DNA from: JAVKLU01 sp031538895
GTDB lineage: Bacteria; Pseudomonadota; Gammaproteobacteria; Burkholderiales; Burkholderiaceae
Length of the DNA stretch: 60,083 nt
NCBI GenBank assembly: GCA_031538895.1
Contig: JAVKLU010000039.1
Coordinates: 1-60,083 of the forward strand
Reading direction: 5' to 3'
Part shown: one piece after another, positions 44,959-54,983 of the stretch
Position numbering within the stretch: position 1 is the stretch's first letter
How the letters are laid out: each line of letters begins with the position of its first letter
Translations under genes and position numbers: made by a program
Notes under the pieces: model-generated
What the model was told of the DNA's origin: nothing
Seen by the model: the letters and a program-made list of their open reading frames with translations, nothing else
Databases searched by the model: none

Positions 44959-46461
44959 CTACGCCTGTTTCACCTGCGCGAAAAACGCCAACGCACGTTG
45001 TCGCGCTAATTCGTGATCAATTATTGGCGCGGGGTAATCGCGTCCAATCACACACCCCATATCCGCCTGTAGCATGGTGGGAGTCGTCCAAGGCGCATGA
45101 ATCGCCGCATTTGAAAATGCGCTTAAAACGGGAAAATAGCGTCGGATAAATTTGCCTTGCGCATCAAATTTTTGAGACTGAATTATCGGGTTAAAAATAC
45201 GAAAATAAGGTTGCGCATCGCAACCGGTTGATGCGGCCCATTGCCAGCCGCCGTTATTGGCCGAGAGGTCAAAATCATTTAAATGTTGCGCAAAAAAATC
45301 AGCACCCCAACGCCAATCAATCAATAAATGCTTGGTCAAAAAACTGGCCACCACCATGCGCAAACGATTGTGCATAAAACCCGTTTGCAATAACTGTTGC
45401 ATCGCCGCATCGACCAAGGGATAACCTGTTTTCCCCGCGCACCACAATTCAAAATCAACTCGCGCCGCCTGATTGGCACGCCAGGGCAAGATGTCATACG
45501 CGGCTTTAAAAGCATGGCTAACAACGTGCGGGTAATGCCATAACACCGCAAAATAAAAGTCACGCCAAATCAATTCGTTTAACCACGTTTGCGCACCCAA
45601 ACTGCTGGACTCTATTTGTCGCGCCAACGCCATACGAACCAAATGGCGCGGACTGATCGTGCCAAATCGATTGTGCATCGATAAATACGAGACCCCCTTG
45701 ACCCAGGGAAAATCCCGTTGCTGCTGATACAAATCAATTTGTTCGCTAAAGTTATTAAGCAATTTTTGGGCGCCGCTCATTCCCGTTGGCAATGCCATTT
45801 GTGTCAAATTAGTCGGTACAAATCCTAATTGAGTCAGATCAGGAACATTTTCCAACACCATTTTTGATGTTGATATTGATGAACTTAATGATCCCGATTT
45901 AACTAAGCGATCAAAGTATTTTTCAGTTGGGTAAGCGCGCGAATAGAAATCATTATGTCCATTTTGCAGTTTGCGCAACCAGGCATTTTTATAGGGTGTA
46001 AAAACTGAAAACGGTCGCGCGTTTTGCGTTAGAACTTCGTCTTTGGCGAAAATTGCCTGATCTTTGTAGGCAAAAAAATCTTGCCCATTTTCTTTCAAAC
46101 TACTGGCCACAGCCTTATCACGCGCCAGTGCATCGGGTTCGTAATCTTCGTTGCAAAAAACCGCATCGACTTTTAACTGACGCGCCAATTGGGGAATCGC
46201 GACTGCTGCGACGGCATGAACAATCAATAAATCGGCACCAATAGCGCGCAATGCATCTTTCAACTCCTTAAGGCTTAAGTAAATAAATTCGACGCGACGA
46301 TCCGCTTTATTAGTCAGAGCATCCAAAATAGCACGGTCAAACACAAATACCAAAGACACTTTTTGACTGGTATGAAGTGCGTGATATAGCCCCGCGTTAT
46401 CGATATGGCGCAAGTCGCGGCGAAACCAAAAAAGACTGTGTTGATGAATGGGGGTGATCAA
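44959..46461 (-). CDS. phr: deoxyribodipyrimidine photolyase, class I
   Basis: 500 residues. The start SLFWFRRDLRHIDNAGLY is typical of the photolyase/cryptochrome family. FAD-binding residues lie in NELIWRDFYFAVLWHYPHV, RLRMVVASFLTKHLLIDW and FDLSANNGGWQWAASTGCD. It repairs cyclobutane dimers with blue light; the antenna may be MTHF. The start is TTG at 46461, chosen because AGGAGT lies six bases upstream. A Ser/Thr-rich segment (SGSLSSSISTSK) in the linker includes a hexanucleotide repeat. Confidence 0.94.
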   Translation of the reverse strand: MITPIHQHSLFWFRRDLRHIDNAGLYHALHTSQKVSLVFVFDRAILDALTNKADRRVEFIYLSLKELKDALRAIGADLLIVHAVAAVAIPQLARQLKVDAVFCNEDYEPDALARDKAVASSLKENGQDFFAYKDQAIFAKDEVLTQNARPFSVFTPYKNAWLRKLQNGHNDFYSRAYPTEKYFDRLVKSGSLSSSISTSKMVLENVPDLTQLGFVPTNLTQMALPTGMSGAQKLLNNFSEQIDLYQQQRDFPWVKGVSYLSMHNRFGTISPRHLVRMALARQIESSSLGAQTWLNELIWRDFYFAVLWHYPHVVSHAFKAAYDILPWRANQAARVDFELWCAGKTGYPLVDAAMQQLLQTGFMHNRLRMVVASFLTKHLLIDWRWGADFFAQHLNDFDLSANNGGWQWAASTGCDAQPYFRIFNPIIQSQKFDAQGKFIRRYFPVLSAFSNAAIHAPWTTPTMLQADMGCVIGRDYPAPIIDHELARQRALAFFAQVKQA

Positions 46462-46522
46462 AACCTACTCCTGTTAATCAAATGAAAATGAATCAAAGCA
46501 AAAACTAATCAAGGTGAAAAAA

Positions 46523-49123
46523 TTATTTGACTGACAATAAATTTAATAAATATTGCTCAAACTGACGCATCCGATTGACATTGTTTAAGGTGCCACCGCT
46601 GATTAAAAAAATGTCTTCGACGCGCTCACCCAAAGTCGCTACACGAGCGCTTAATAAATTTAACTCGAATTCATGCAGACTGTGTGCCAAGGCATATAAC
46701 AAGCCGTTACGATCGTTGGCAATCACATTCAATAGGGCATGTTCACCTTTGCTATCGATTTGAATTTCAATGCGCGGCGCAATCGGAAAAACGCGCGATT
46801 GACGCGACAATTTTCCCAAAATCGGCAGTGGTAATGGCGTCGGCGCAATAATTTGACGCAACAACTGCGCCTCGATTTGATCGACTGGATCAGACAATGG
46901 CAATTGCGGCAATACTAAAAAAGTATCCAAGGCATACGCTTTATCCGTCGTTTGAATACGCGCATCTAACACGCTCCAATTGGCACGATCAAAAGCCAAA
47001 GAAATTCGCGCAAATAAATCGGTGATGTCTTTGACAAACACCATCACCTGTATCCCTTGATCCAATTGTCGAATACTGATTTTGGATAAATTGGTTTCTG
47101 CTTCTGTCTCTAATTTCGACTCTAATTTTTGCCTCTGCGCAGACCACAAAAACGCGAGTTTTTGCGCATGCCATGCAATCACCTCGACGGGGTGTTGCAT
47201 AAAATACGCCACATTTAATTGCTGCCAAAAAATTGTGGTGACCTCGTGCAACTCTTGCGGAATCAAAGCCATCGCGCTCGTGCGCTTATCGACTATTTGA
47301 CTGTGACCGCTTTTTCCTTCACCGCGTAAAGTGTTCAAGGTAGCGCGATACAACTCCTCTAATAAGCGCGCTTTCCAAAAATTCCAAACCTTAGGACTGG
47401 TGCCGCGAATATCCGCCACCGTCAATAAATACAGCGCATCGAGGTAACTCTCTTGGCCGACAATCGCGGCAAATTCAGACACCGTATCAGGGTCGGATAA
47501 ATCGCGTTTTTGCGCATAGGTTGACAGCGTCAAATGATGCTGCACCAAAAACACCACCAATGCGGTATCTTGATTCGCCAGTCCATGTCGAACACAAAAT
47601 TTTCGCGCGTCTACCATGCCCAATTGCGAATGGTCGCCACCACGCCCTTTGGCAATATCGTGGTATAGCGCAGCGATGTACAACAACCATGGTTTTTCTA
47701 ACTTGCTCATCACTTCACTGCACAGCGGAAACTCGTGTGCGTGCTTAGCCATCGTAAAACGTCGAACATTACGCACCACCATCATGATGTGTTGATCGAC
47801 GGTGTAAATATGAAATAAATCGTGTTGCATTTGCCCTACGATGGCGCGGAATTCTGGCAAATAACGCCCCAAAATACTGGTTTGATTCATGCGGCGCAAG
47901 GCGTGGGTAATGCCTTGTTCAGATTGCAAAATTGCTAAAAACAATGCGCGATTTTCAGGTGCACGACAAAATGCCGTGTCAATTGAAAAACGTTGATGCC
48001 ACAAGGATCTGCGCGCCCGAACCGCCATTCCAGTGATGTCAGGATGTTGCGCCATGACCAAAAAAATCTCTAACATCGCGCTGGGCGTTTGTACAAACAA
48101 TTGATCATGTGCAATATCGATCAAATCGCCTTTTTGTACAAAACGTGGGTTTAATACTTTTTGTTCTTGTTCTTGTTGGAATAAATCATCCTCCAAATTT
48201 TGCAACAAAATTTCGCTAATCTGCACAATTGCTTTGGTCGCCCAAAAATAATGCTGCATCAATACTTCACTGCTACGCCGCACGCCGACAATTTCTAGAT
48301 CATCGACAAAACCTAATCGCTGCGCTAACTTGGGTTGTAAATCAAACAACAATCGATTTTCACAACGCTGCGCTTGGCGATGTAAATGAATCCGGATTAA
48401 ACGCAAAAAATGGGCTTTTTTATACACCTGCCGCGCTTCTTCTTCGGTAATCAAATTGCGCTCGGCCAAGGTCACCCAGTCGCTGCCAAAACCTGCCGCC
48501 TGAGCGATCCACAACACCACATGTAAATCACGCAAACCGCCCGGGGCCTCTTTGCAATTGGGTTCGAGTTGGTAGGGACTGTCTTCAAATTTGCCATGAC
48601 GATGCCGCATTTCGGTCAACTTAGCGCGAAAAAAATCTGGCGCATAAAGTTGCGCGCGCAAACGATCCCGCAAATGGGCAAAACGCTTTTTATCACCAAT
48701 TAAATAACGATGCTCCAACAAATTGGTTTGCACCGTGATGTCTTCCATCGCGGCACTCAAACATTGGTTCACCGTTCTAACGCTGTGCCCGACTTCCATC
48801 CCGACATCCCACAAGGATTGAACAAAATCACTGATTTGACCTTGTTCAATGTCACTTATGACATCTGGCGTCAAAATCAATAAATCAACATCGGAATAAG
48901 GAAATAAATCGCGGCGGCCATAACCGCCAACCGCAACCAAGCTGTACAGCGCGCTGATTTGTGCCGCCTGCCAACGTGTTTTGACTTGTTCATCAATCAC
49001 ATCCGTCCACTGCGCTAAACATGCGACGACTTTATGCGGCGAACTGGTTCTCGTTAAATCGCTAAAAATACTGTCGCGCGCTTGGTTCAGCGCTTTTTTT
49101 TCGTCTTGAAGTGTCGGAGTCAT
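46523..49123 (-). CDS. glnD: [protein-PII] uridylyltransferase / uridylyl-removing enzyme
   Basis: 866 residues. The nucleotidyltransferase domain carries GGYGRRDLFPYSDVDLL, the HD domain carries LYIAALYHDIAKGRGGDHS, and two ACT domains lie at the end (VFVKDITDLFARISLAFD and VIANDRNGLLYALAHSLHEF). It modifies PII according to glutamine and so controls nitrogen assimilation, including the gltBD and gdhA functions in this window. A 12-bp tandem repeat gives KLES-KLET before the first ACT domain, and a hexanucleotide repeat gives QEQEQ. The start is ATG 49123; no clear ribosome site is seen. Confidence 0.96.
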   Translation of the reverse strand: MTPTLQDEKKALNQARDSIFSDLTRTSSPHKVVACLAQWTDVIDEQVKTRWQAAQISALYSLVAVGGYGRRDLFPYSDVDLLILTPDVISDIEQGQISDFVQSLWDVGMEVGHSVRTVNQCLSAAMEDITVQTNLLEHRYLIGDKKRFAHLRDRLRAQLYAPDFFRAKLTEMRHRHGKFEDSPYQLEPNCKEAPGGLRDLHVVLWIAQAAGFGSDWVTLAERNLITEEEARQVYKKAHFLRLIRIHLHRQAQRCENRLLFDLQPKLAQRLGFVDDLEIVGVRRSSEVLMQHYFWATKAIVQISEILLQNLEDDLFQQEQEQKVLNPRFVQKGDLIDIAHDQLFVQTPSAMLEIFLVMAQHPDITGMAVRARRSLWHQRFSIDTAFCRAPENRALFLAILQSEQGITHALRRMNQTSILGRYLPEFRAIVGQMQHDLFHIYTVDQHIMMVVRNVRRFTMAKHAHEFPLCSEVMSKLEKPWLLYIAALYHDIAKGRGGDHSQLGMVDARKFCVRHGLANQDTALVVFLVQHHLTLSTYAQKRDLSDPDTVSEFAAIVGQESYLDALYLLTVADIRGTSPKVWNFWKARLLEELYRATLNTLRGEGKSGHSQIVDKRTSAMALIPQELHEVTTIFWQQLNVAYFMQHPVEVIAWHAQKLAFLWSAQRQKLESKLETEAETNLSKISIRQLDQGIQVMVFVKDITDLFARISLAFDRANWSVLDARIQTTDKAYALDTFLVLPQLPLSDPVDQIEAQLLRQIIAPTPLPLPILGKLSRQSRVFPIAPRIEIQIDSKGEHALLNVIANDRNGLLYALAHSLHEFELNLLSARVATLGERVEDIFLISGGTLNNVNRMRQFEQYLLNLLSVK
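47106..47129 (-). repeat. 12-bp tandem repeat x2 inside glnD
   Basis: GTCTCTAATTTC and GACTCTAATTTT on the plus strand encode KLES and KLET on the coding strand, in an acidic linker before the first ACT domain. Confidence 0.75.
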
Positions 49124-49175
49124 GAGAAAAAATAAAGGCGCTCAGTGAAGTCATTCATCGCTAGGCGCGAAGTCT

Positions 49176-49778
49176 TTACAAAATTAAGAGTTGCAGAGCA
49201 ATCGTCCACATCACCAGCCCAATCAAACCATCCAATACTTGCCAGGCTTTAGCCCGTGCGAACAGAGGTCTTAACACGCGCGCGCCATAACCTAAAGAAA
49301 AGAAAAACGCGGTCGAGGCCGCACTGGCACTGAGAATGAATTGCCATTTTTGATTCGGAAATTGTGCCGAAATCGCGCCCAATAACACCACGGTATCCAA
49401 ATACACGTGCGGGTTTAACCACGTAAAGGCGGCGCACAACATCAGGCAGCGCGACAAAGAGGGCGCGGCCAATTCGGATTGAACTAAGGTTTTTTGTCCC
49501 ACCCAGGCGCTGTGAAAACTGCGCGCGCCGTAGATCAATAAAAACGCTGCGCCGCCATAACGACTGACCGCTTCCAGAATAGGCCAGCGCGCGATGACAC
49601 GATCAAAGCCACTGACACCCGCGGCGATTAACAAGGCATCAGAGACAACGCAAAACAGCACAATCGGCAAAATAAATTGCCCGCGTATTCCTTGCTTCAG
49701 AACAAAAGCGTTTTGCGCGCCAATGGGCAAAATTAAAGACAGCGTCGTAAAAAATGCGTATACAAAAACGTTGCTCAT
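49176..49778 (-). CDS. LysE/ArgO family amino acid exporter
   Basis: 200 residues with six membrane spans. The signature LILPIGAQNAFVLKQGIRGQ (residues 15-34) and later FTWLNPHVYLDTVVLLGAI are characteristic of LysE/ArgO. It exports basic amino acids such as lysine or arginine. No ArgP-like regulator is next to it. It is separated from coaBC by a 14-bp tandem repeat and continues the minus-strand run before glnD. Confidence 0.92.
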   Translation of the reverse strand: MSNVFVYAFFTTLSLILPIGAQNAFVLKQGIRGQFILPIVLFCVVSDALLIAAGVSGFDRVIARWPILEAVSRYGGAAFLLIYGARSFHSAWVGQKTLVQSELAAPSLSRCLMLCAAFTWLNPHVYLDTVVLLGAISAQFPNQKWQFILSASAASTAFFFSLGYGARVLRPLFARAKAWQVLDGLIGLVMWTIALQLLIL

Positions 49779-49786
49779 GAATGTTA

Positions 49787-49838
49787 TTTATGGGTGTTAA
49801 TTTATGGGTGTTAATTTATGGGTGTTAATTTATGAGTG
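49787..49838. repeat. 14-bp tandem repeat x3.7 at the coaBC 3' end
   Basis: Three perfect units TTTATGGGTGTTAA and a partial fourth span 49787-49838. The coaBC stop codon (49825-49827, minus strand) lies inside the repeat, so the last residues of CoaBC are encoded by it. The unit is not a multiple of 3, in contrast to the repeats inside genes. Confidence 0.9.
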
Positions 49839-51054
49839 ACGCATAAAAACGTGTGGCAATCTGTGCCACTAGCTCGATGGCCAATTCGTTTTTGTCGGCG
49901 GGTAAAAGTTCGACTTGTCGCGCGTCGTCAATCAAGACGACTTGATTGCGGTCTTGACCAAAAGTATCAGGGCCACAATTAGCGATGATGAGGGGAATGT
50001 TTTTGCGCACGCGTTTTTGCGCCGCTAAATTCACCACGTCATGAGACTCGGCGGCAAAACCCACGCAATACGGTGCATTGGGCAGCGCCGCGACAGAAGC
50101 CAAAATATCTGGGTTCTCACACCAGACCATCTCATCAAATGGATTGTGTCCTGCGTTTTTTTTGATTTTTTGTAGCGCCGCATTTTGTACGCGCCAATCG
50201 GCAATTGCGGCAACGCTGATAAAAATCTGGGCGCGACTCACCACGGCGTGCACCGCCTCATACATTTGCTGCGCGCCCTCAACGCTGACAAAATCGACAC
50301 CATAAGGCTGCGGCAATGCGGTCGGGCCAGAAATCAAGTGAACCTTTGCACCGGCGTACTGACAAGCACGCGCCAAGGCGTAACCCATTTTTCCAGACGA
50401 TCGATTGGTGATACCACGCACTGGGTCTAGCGCTTCAAACGTCGGGCCCGCCGTAATCACGATGGACTGTCCGCACAAAGTCTGCGCGCTCAAGGCTTGT
50501 GCGATCGCATCCATGATGTCGGTCGGTTCGCTCATGCGTCCCAAACCGACGTCACCACAGGCTTGCACGCCCGCTTCGGGGCCGACCAAACGAGTGCCAT
50601 CGCTGATCAAGCTCTCGAGGTTGCGTTGCGTGGCAGCGGCATGCCACATTTCCACATTCATCGAGGGCGCCAACAACAGCGTTAAATCAGCGCGGCGCGC
50701 CATACACAAAGTCGATAACAAATCATCCGCAATGCCATGCGCTAACTTGGCCATCATGTTGGCGCTACACGGCGCAATCACTAACACATCAGCGTCGCGA
50801 CTTAAATCAATATGCGGCATCGCGCGCGCATCATCGGCAAAATCGGGCCCCCAAACGGGGCGACCGCTCAGCGCTTGAAAAGTGGCGCGCCCGACAAAAT
50901 CCAGTGCCGCGCGCGTCACCACCACTTGTACTTGCGCGCCCGCTTCGGTCAGCAAACGAATCAAGAACGCGGTTTTGTAGGCAGTAATGCCGCCTGTCAC
51001 CCCCAAGATGATTTTTTTGTGATGAAAAATCTGATTAAAAACGCTAGGTTTCAT
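49825..51054 (-). CDS. coaBC: phosphopantothenoylcysteine synthetase/decarboxylase
   Basis: 409 residues. The N-terminal flavoprotein (decarboxylase, CoaC) has GVTGGITAYKTAF and the active-site PSMNVEMWH; the C-terminal ligase (CoaB) has TAGPTFEALDPVRGITNRSSGKMG. Together they make 4'-phosphopantetheine on the way to coenzyme A. The ATG overlaps the lspA stop (ATGA). The final residues fall inside a 14-bp tandem repeat. Confidence 0.96.
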   Translation of the reverse strand: MKPSVFNQIFHHKKIILGVTGGITAYKTAFLIRLLTEAGAQVQVVVTRAALDFVGRATFQALSGRPVWGPDFADDARAMPHIDLSRDADVLVIAPCSANMMAKLAHGIADDLLSTLCMARRADLTLLLAPSMNVEMWHAAATQRNLESLISDGTRLVGPEAGVQACGDVGLGRMSEPTDIMDAIAQALSAQTLCGQSIVITAGPTFEALDPVRGITNRSSGKMGYALARACQYAGAKVHLISGPTALPQPYGVDFVSVEGAQQMYEAVHAVVSRAQIFISVAAIADWRVQNAALQKIKKNAGHNPFDEMVWCENPDILASVAALPNAPYCVGFAAESHDVVNLAAQKRVRKNIPLIIANCGPDTFGQDRNQVVLIDDARQVELLPADKNELAIELVAQIATRFYASLIN

Positions 51055-51533
51055 TTTTTAAGATTGGTTTTTTTATCTGACGACCAAGCAAAAATCAAAT
51101 AGGCCAGCACACCCAGGGTAATCGCGCTGTCGGCGACGTTGAAGGCGGGCCAATGCCAGGCACCGACATAGACATCTAAAAAATCAATCACATAACCATA
51201 ACGCAGGCGATCCCAAATATTGCCTAAAGCGCCCGACAAAATCGCGGCGATTGGCAAGGCGTGTTTGACTTGATCACGCGATTGATACAGCCAGCGCGCT
51301 AAAAACCCCGACACAATCACACCAAAAATCAATAAAAAATACCGTCCCCAATCGGCCTGATCGGCCAGAAAAGAAAACGCGGCCCCCGGATTACGCGCAT
51401 GCACCAGATTAAAAAATGGCAGCACCGCGATTCCTTCACCATAGGCGAAAAAATGGATGATCAAAGCTTTGCTCGCCTGATCCAAAACAAACAAAGCAAG
51501 GATAAAAAATAAATAAGGACGAAGTGCGCGCAT
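51051..51533 (-). CDS. lspA: lipoprotein signal peptidase
   Basis: 160 residues with four membrane spans. The catalytic aspartates lie in GNIWDRLRYGYVIDFLD and FNVADSAITLG. It cleaves signal peptides of diacylated prolipoproteins, including the phase-variable lipoprotein reported here. In many proteobacteria lspA directly follows ileS; here a restriction-modification gene has been placed between them. The stop overlaps coaBC. Confidence 0.97.
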   Translation of the reverse strand: MRALRPYLFFILALFVLDQASKALIIHFFAYGEGIAVLPFFNLVHARNPGAAFSFLADQADWGRYFLLIFGVIVSGFLARWLYQSRDQVKHALPIAAILSGALGNIWDRLRYGYVIDFLDVYVGAWHWPAFNVADSAITLGVLAYLIFAWSSDKKTNLKK

Positions 51534-51614
51534 AAATAATTAAAAAAATAGTTACAAAATAATCATCTCAATAACTGCAAAAAATTTCCGGTTTCCTGCT
51601 TCCTGTTTCCTACT

Positions 51615-54600
51615 TTACTCTGATTTTGGCCATAACACGCCATCGACGCATTGATCAATCGCGCCCATCACTTGCTGCGTTTGAGTCAGCGCCGCGACCG
51701 TGTTTTGATAATGCTCAATATCATCCAAACTCAAACGGCGTCCTTTGCGGTCTTTCAACCATTTTTCACAGACTTGATAAGCACCGACTCTAAACTGCCA
51801 AGTGCTGATGGGCACGCCGTCAAAATACTCGCTTGGATTGATATACACGCGCCCGTAATCCGTATTGACAACAGCTTCAAAGCGCGGAGTGATGACTTCA
51901 TGCGTTCCCGTTTGGGGGTAATTAGGACGCAACTCTGGCGGCACTTTTTTCAATAAATGCGCATCAATCAAACTCTGTCCTAGGGGCAGCAGCGTGTCCC
52001 ATAGATTTTTAAAATCAGGCGCACTACCCGGCACTTTTTTCAATAAATGCGCATCAATCAAACTCTGTCCTAGGGGCAGCAGCGTGTCCCATAGATTTTT
52101 AAAATCAGGCGCACTACCCTCATGTACCTTGCGATCAAAATTGGCATGAACGCTGATCGGAATGCGCGGAAAGTCGGACTGTAAATATGCCGCATAACGG
52201 CGTCGGTAACTGGGTGCGTGCAACACCGCGTACAGATACGCCATGATTTGTTCGGGCGTGACGCCCATCGGCAAATCCTCATGTTCTGGATCAGTGGCGA
52301 GCCCCAGTTGCGCCGCCAATGCCGCCAAAAATTGAGGCGATAAATTGGCGCGCACGCCCTGCTCTTGTTGCAGCCATAGCGGGAAAATAGAAGTCGTTCC
52401 TTTGTTGCTATAAAACGTTCGGTTATCAATTAAGCAATCACTCACACCGACATGAGAAAAATCACCTCCTGAAACGGATTGACGAATCGTAATTAAACCT
52501 ACATTTTTGCCCTTCGTGAAATGCCTCATCACTTCACCACGCGCCCGGCAATGAAAACCTTTACTTTTGCCCGTGTAGTAAGTGTGGCGCCAATCAAAGG
52601 GGCGGTAGGCAATCGGCACGATGCACGCTGAGTCTGCGCCGCTGGTGAGGATGTCTTTTTGCGCCAGTTCAACGCGCCAGTCGCGTGCATCTTTGCCTAA
52701 TTCAAATTCGGCCCGCGCATCCTCGACGCGCAAGCCGACAAAACGATCAATCGTCGTGCGGACATCCGCCGCCGAATACTGAATGACCAGATGATCACGC
52801 GCAGTCACAATGCCGACCGAATTGATGGGCAAAATATCGGTAATCTTCCACCCCAATTGATATTCGGCGGTATTGGTTTCATCACGCGGCACAAACAAAA
52901 GCAAGGGCAAAGCCGGTGTCAAAGTGTGCCAGGACACGCTGGAAAAATGATTTTTTTTAAGCCAATCGTATTTGTAATCACGACTGCCCCACAATTGGGC
53001 GTGATGAATTTGGGCCGTGAAAGGCCGGGCACTGCGCGCGCTTTGTGGATTGGGTGCGGCGCTTAATTCAAACTCAAGCGGGCGATTGTGTTTGACCATC
53101 AACACAATCGCCACGCCTTGCGCAATATCAAACACGTTTTTGTCTATCCCTTGCGCGCTCAAGTCGTCGGGTGTTTTTTCGCGTTTTTTGGTATTGCCGT
53201 GCAAATCCAAAATATAAATATGGTCAAAATCGCGCAGCAGGCTGGCGCGCATACCGCGAAAAGTCGGGTTGTCCAACCAACCATGATTCGTAATAAAGGC
53301 GACGATGCCATGTCCCGTACGCGTAATCCGATCATGCGCAAAGCGTATGAATTTGACGTAATCGTCGTTAATCGATTTGCTATTACGTTCCTGTAACTTT
53401 CCCCCCGCAGGTTCTTGTTTGTACTCGTCTAACAAATCACGAATATAGATGCTGTTATTGCTGCTCTCCCCCGCGTAAGGTGGATTGCCCAACACCACTT
53501 GCACCGGCTGTTTGCGTTTGACGTTTTCTGCGCCCTCGCTTTCGGTCGAGATCCATTGCGCCATATACGCATCCATTTGTTGTTTGACCGTGTCCAGCGT
53601 GTTGGTCAAAAAGATATTCAGGCGTTCGTCTTTGCCCTGTTTATTTTTGCCAAACACAAATCCTTGTTCCTGCAATTGCAAGGCCAACTTTAAATGCGCC
53701 ACGGTGTAGGGCGCCATCATCAACTCAAAACCAAACAGGCGCGGCAACAAACGTTCGCGCACGTAGTCAGACCACAAACCCGCGTTCTTTTTTTCCGCTG
53801 TTTTGGTGGCGTGAATGTGCTCGATCACCTTGCGCAAAAAAGTCGCCGTGCCCGTTGCGGGATCCAAAATCACCGTGTCCTTATCGGCCAATCCATCGGC
53901 TTTGCCCAACTGCGTGCGCAGCAAATCATCGACGCTTCGAACAATAAAATCCACTACCGGATCGGGGGTGTAATACACGCCGCGCGCTTGGCGCAGGGCA
54001 GTGTCGTATTGCGCCAGAAAACTTTCATAAAAATGAAAAACCGGATCTTCAAATCCGGTTTTGCGGCCTTGCACGTGCAAGACTTTGCCCATATCGACGT
54101 AATTCAATCCGGTCGCAATTTGTTCAATCAACCAGCGCAGTTGTTCGTTCAGATCGGGGCCTGCGATGTGTTGAAAAAACTGGCGCAAAAAAGGATTGGC
54201 TTTAGGAATTAAATATTCGGCTTTTTCTAAACTGAAGGGCGTATTTTTAAAACTGTCCGGTAAGCGATTTGCGCCGTCGTCAAAAATCCTCGTGTATTCA
54301 AATACGCGCGCGGTGAACAAGCCATACGCCGCCGTTTGCGCGTACATGTCGGCAAACTCGGCATCGCTTAAATCGGGGACCAACAAAGTTTGAAATGATT
54401 GCAATTGGCTGCCCAAATCGGGATCTTTTAAAGCCACCAATTCCTGTGCCAAATCGCGCAGCAAGCGCGTTTGACCAGCCAAGACTTGCGCCAGTTGCAA
54501 AGGCGTTTGCAAAATCGGACTGACGTGCTGCGTAAAGCTGTTGAATAAATCGGTCCACTGTTGTGGCGCTTGAGGATGAGCGCGCAAAGTTTTTCCAGTG

Positions 54601-54983
54601 CGCGTGGCAAGACTGATTTCCATACGCTTTTCACCACCCACTAACCAAATAAAGTCAACATAGTCAGTCAGCAATAAATTGGGCAGGGCTTCCATATAAC
54701 GCTTTAACTGCGCGCTTTTGAGCGTGGTTTTTAAATCTTTTCCTATGTCTTTCGCCTCGACAAACCCAATCGCCACAGGCCCGCGCCGAATAATGTAATC
54801 GGGTTTGTTTTCACGCTCGGCGCCTTTGGGTTCGTTGGTTGCGACAAATTGACCACTGGCCTCGAACAAGGTTTTTAAGGCCGGACGATGGGTATGTTCA
54901 GTCGCGTCACCACGATTCAAATCACGCTGTAACGCCGCCAAATAATCCGCGACTGACTGATCCAGCATTGCGCCTTTAGCCAT
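51615..54983 (-). CDS. single-chain restriction-modification enzyme, Type ISP/IIG-like
   Basis: 1122 residues from ATG 54983, which overlaps the ileS stop by one base (TAATG); an ATG 14 codons upstream lies inside ileS. A PD-(D/E)xK-type nuclease motif is at Asp62 and Glu76-x-Lys78 (PDYIIRRGPVAIGFVEAK). No helicase motor follows, unlike classical Type ISP enzymes. A coupler region leads to an N6-adenine methyltransferase with DPATGTATFL (SAM motif I, about residue 380) and VVLGNPPYAG (catalytic motif IV), and a C-terminal target-recognition region. The C-terminus contains a 30-residue tandem duplication. It should methylate and cleave DNA at an unknown site. Confidence 0.88.
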   Translation of the reverse strand: MAKGAMLDQSVADYLAALQRDLNRGDATEHTHRPALKTLFEASGQFVATNEPKGAERENKPDYIIRRGPVAIGFVEAKDIGKDLKTTLKSAQLKRYMEALPNLLLTDYVDFIWLVGGEKRMEISLATRTGKTLRAHPQAPQQWTDLFNSFTQHVSPILQTPLQLAQVLAGQTRLLRDLAQELVALKDPDLGSQLQSFQTLLVPDLSDAEFADMYAQTAAYGLFTARVFEYTRIFDDGANRLPDSFKNTPFSLEKAEYLIPKANPFLRQFFQHIAGPDLNEQLRWLIEQIATGLNYVDMGKVLHVQGRKTGFEDPVFHFYESFLAQYDTALRQARGVYYTPDPVVDFIVRSVDDLLRTQLGKADGLADKDTVILDPATGTATFLRKVIEHIHATKTAEKKNAGLWSDYVRERLLPRLFGFELMMAPYTVAHLKLALQLQEQGFVFGKNKQGKDERLNIFLTNTLDTVKQQMDAYMAQWISTESEGAENVKRKQPVQVVLGNPPYAGESSNNSIYIRDLLDEYKQEPAGGKLQERNSKSINDDYVKFIRFAHDRITRTGHGIVAFITNHGWLDNPTFRGMRASLLRDFDHIYILDLHGNTKKREKTPDDLSAQGIDKNVFDIAQGVAIVLMVKHNRPLEFELSAAPNPQSARSARPFTAQIHHAQLWGSRDYKYDWLKKNHFSSVSWHTLTPALPLLLFVPRDETNTAEYQLGWKITDILPINSVGIVTARDHLVIQYSAADVRTTIDRFVGLRVEDARAEFELGKDARDWRVELAQKDILTSGADSACIVPIAYRPFDWRHTYYTGKSKGFHCRARGEVMRHFTKGKNVGLITIRQSVSGGDFSHVGVSDCLIDNRTFYSNKGTTSIFPLWLQQEQGVRANLSPQFLAALAAQLGLATDPEHEDLPMGVTPEQIMAYLYAVLHAPSYRRRYAAYLQSDFPRIPISVHANFDRKVHEGSAPDFKNLWDTLLPLGQSLIDAHLLKKVPGSAPDFKNLWDTLLPLGQSLIDAHLLKKVPPELRPNYPQTGTHEVITPRFEAVVNTDYGRVYINPSEYFDGVPISTWQFRVGAYQVCEKWLKDRKGRRLSLDDIEHYQNTVAALTQTQQVMGAIDQCVDGVLWPKSE
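51939..52118 (-). repeat. 90-bp tandem duplication in the restriction-modification gene
   Basis: Two perfect units of 90 bases (51939-52028 and 52029-52118) duplicate 30 residues, starting GSAPDFKNLWDTLLPLGQ and ending LIDAHLLKKVP. The copies are identical, so the duplication is recent. It keeps the reading frame. Confidence 0.95.

Noticed and set aside
51615..54983. A complete multi-gene defence island (BREX or DISARM)
   Set aside because: The methyltransferase-nuclease gene is single; neighbours on both sides are housekeeping genes (ileS, lspA), and no companion defence genes are seen.
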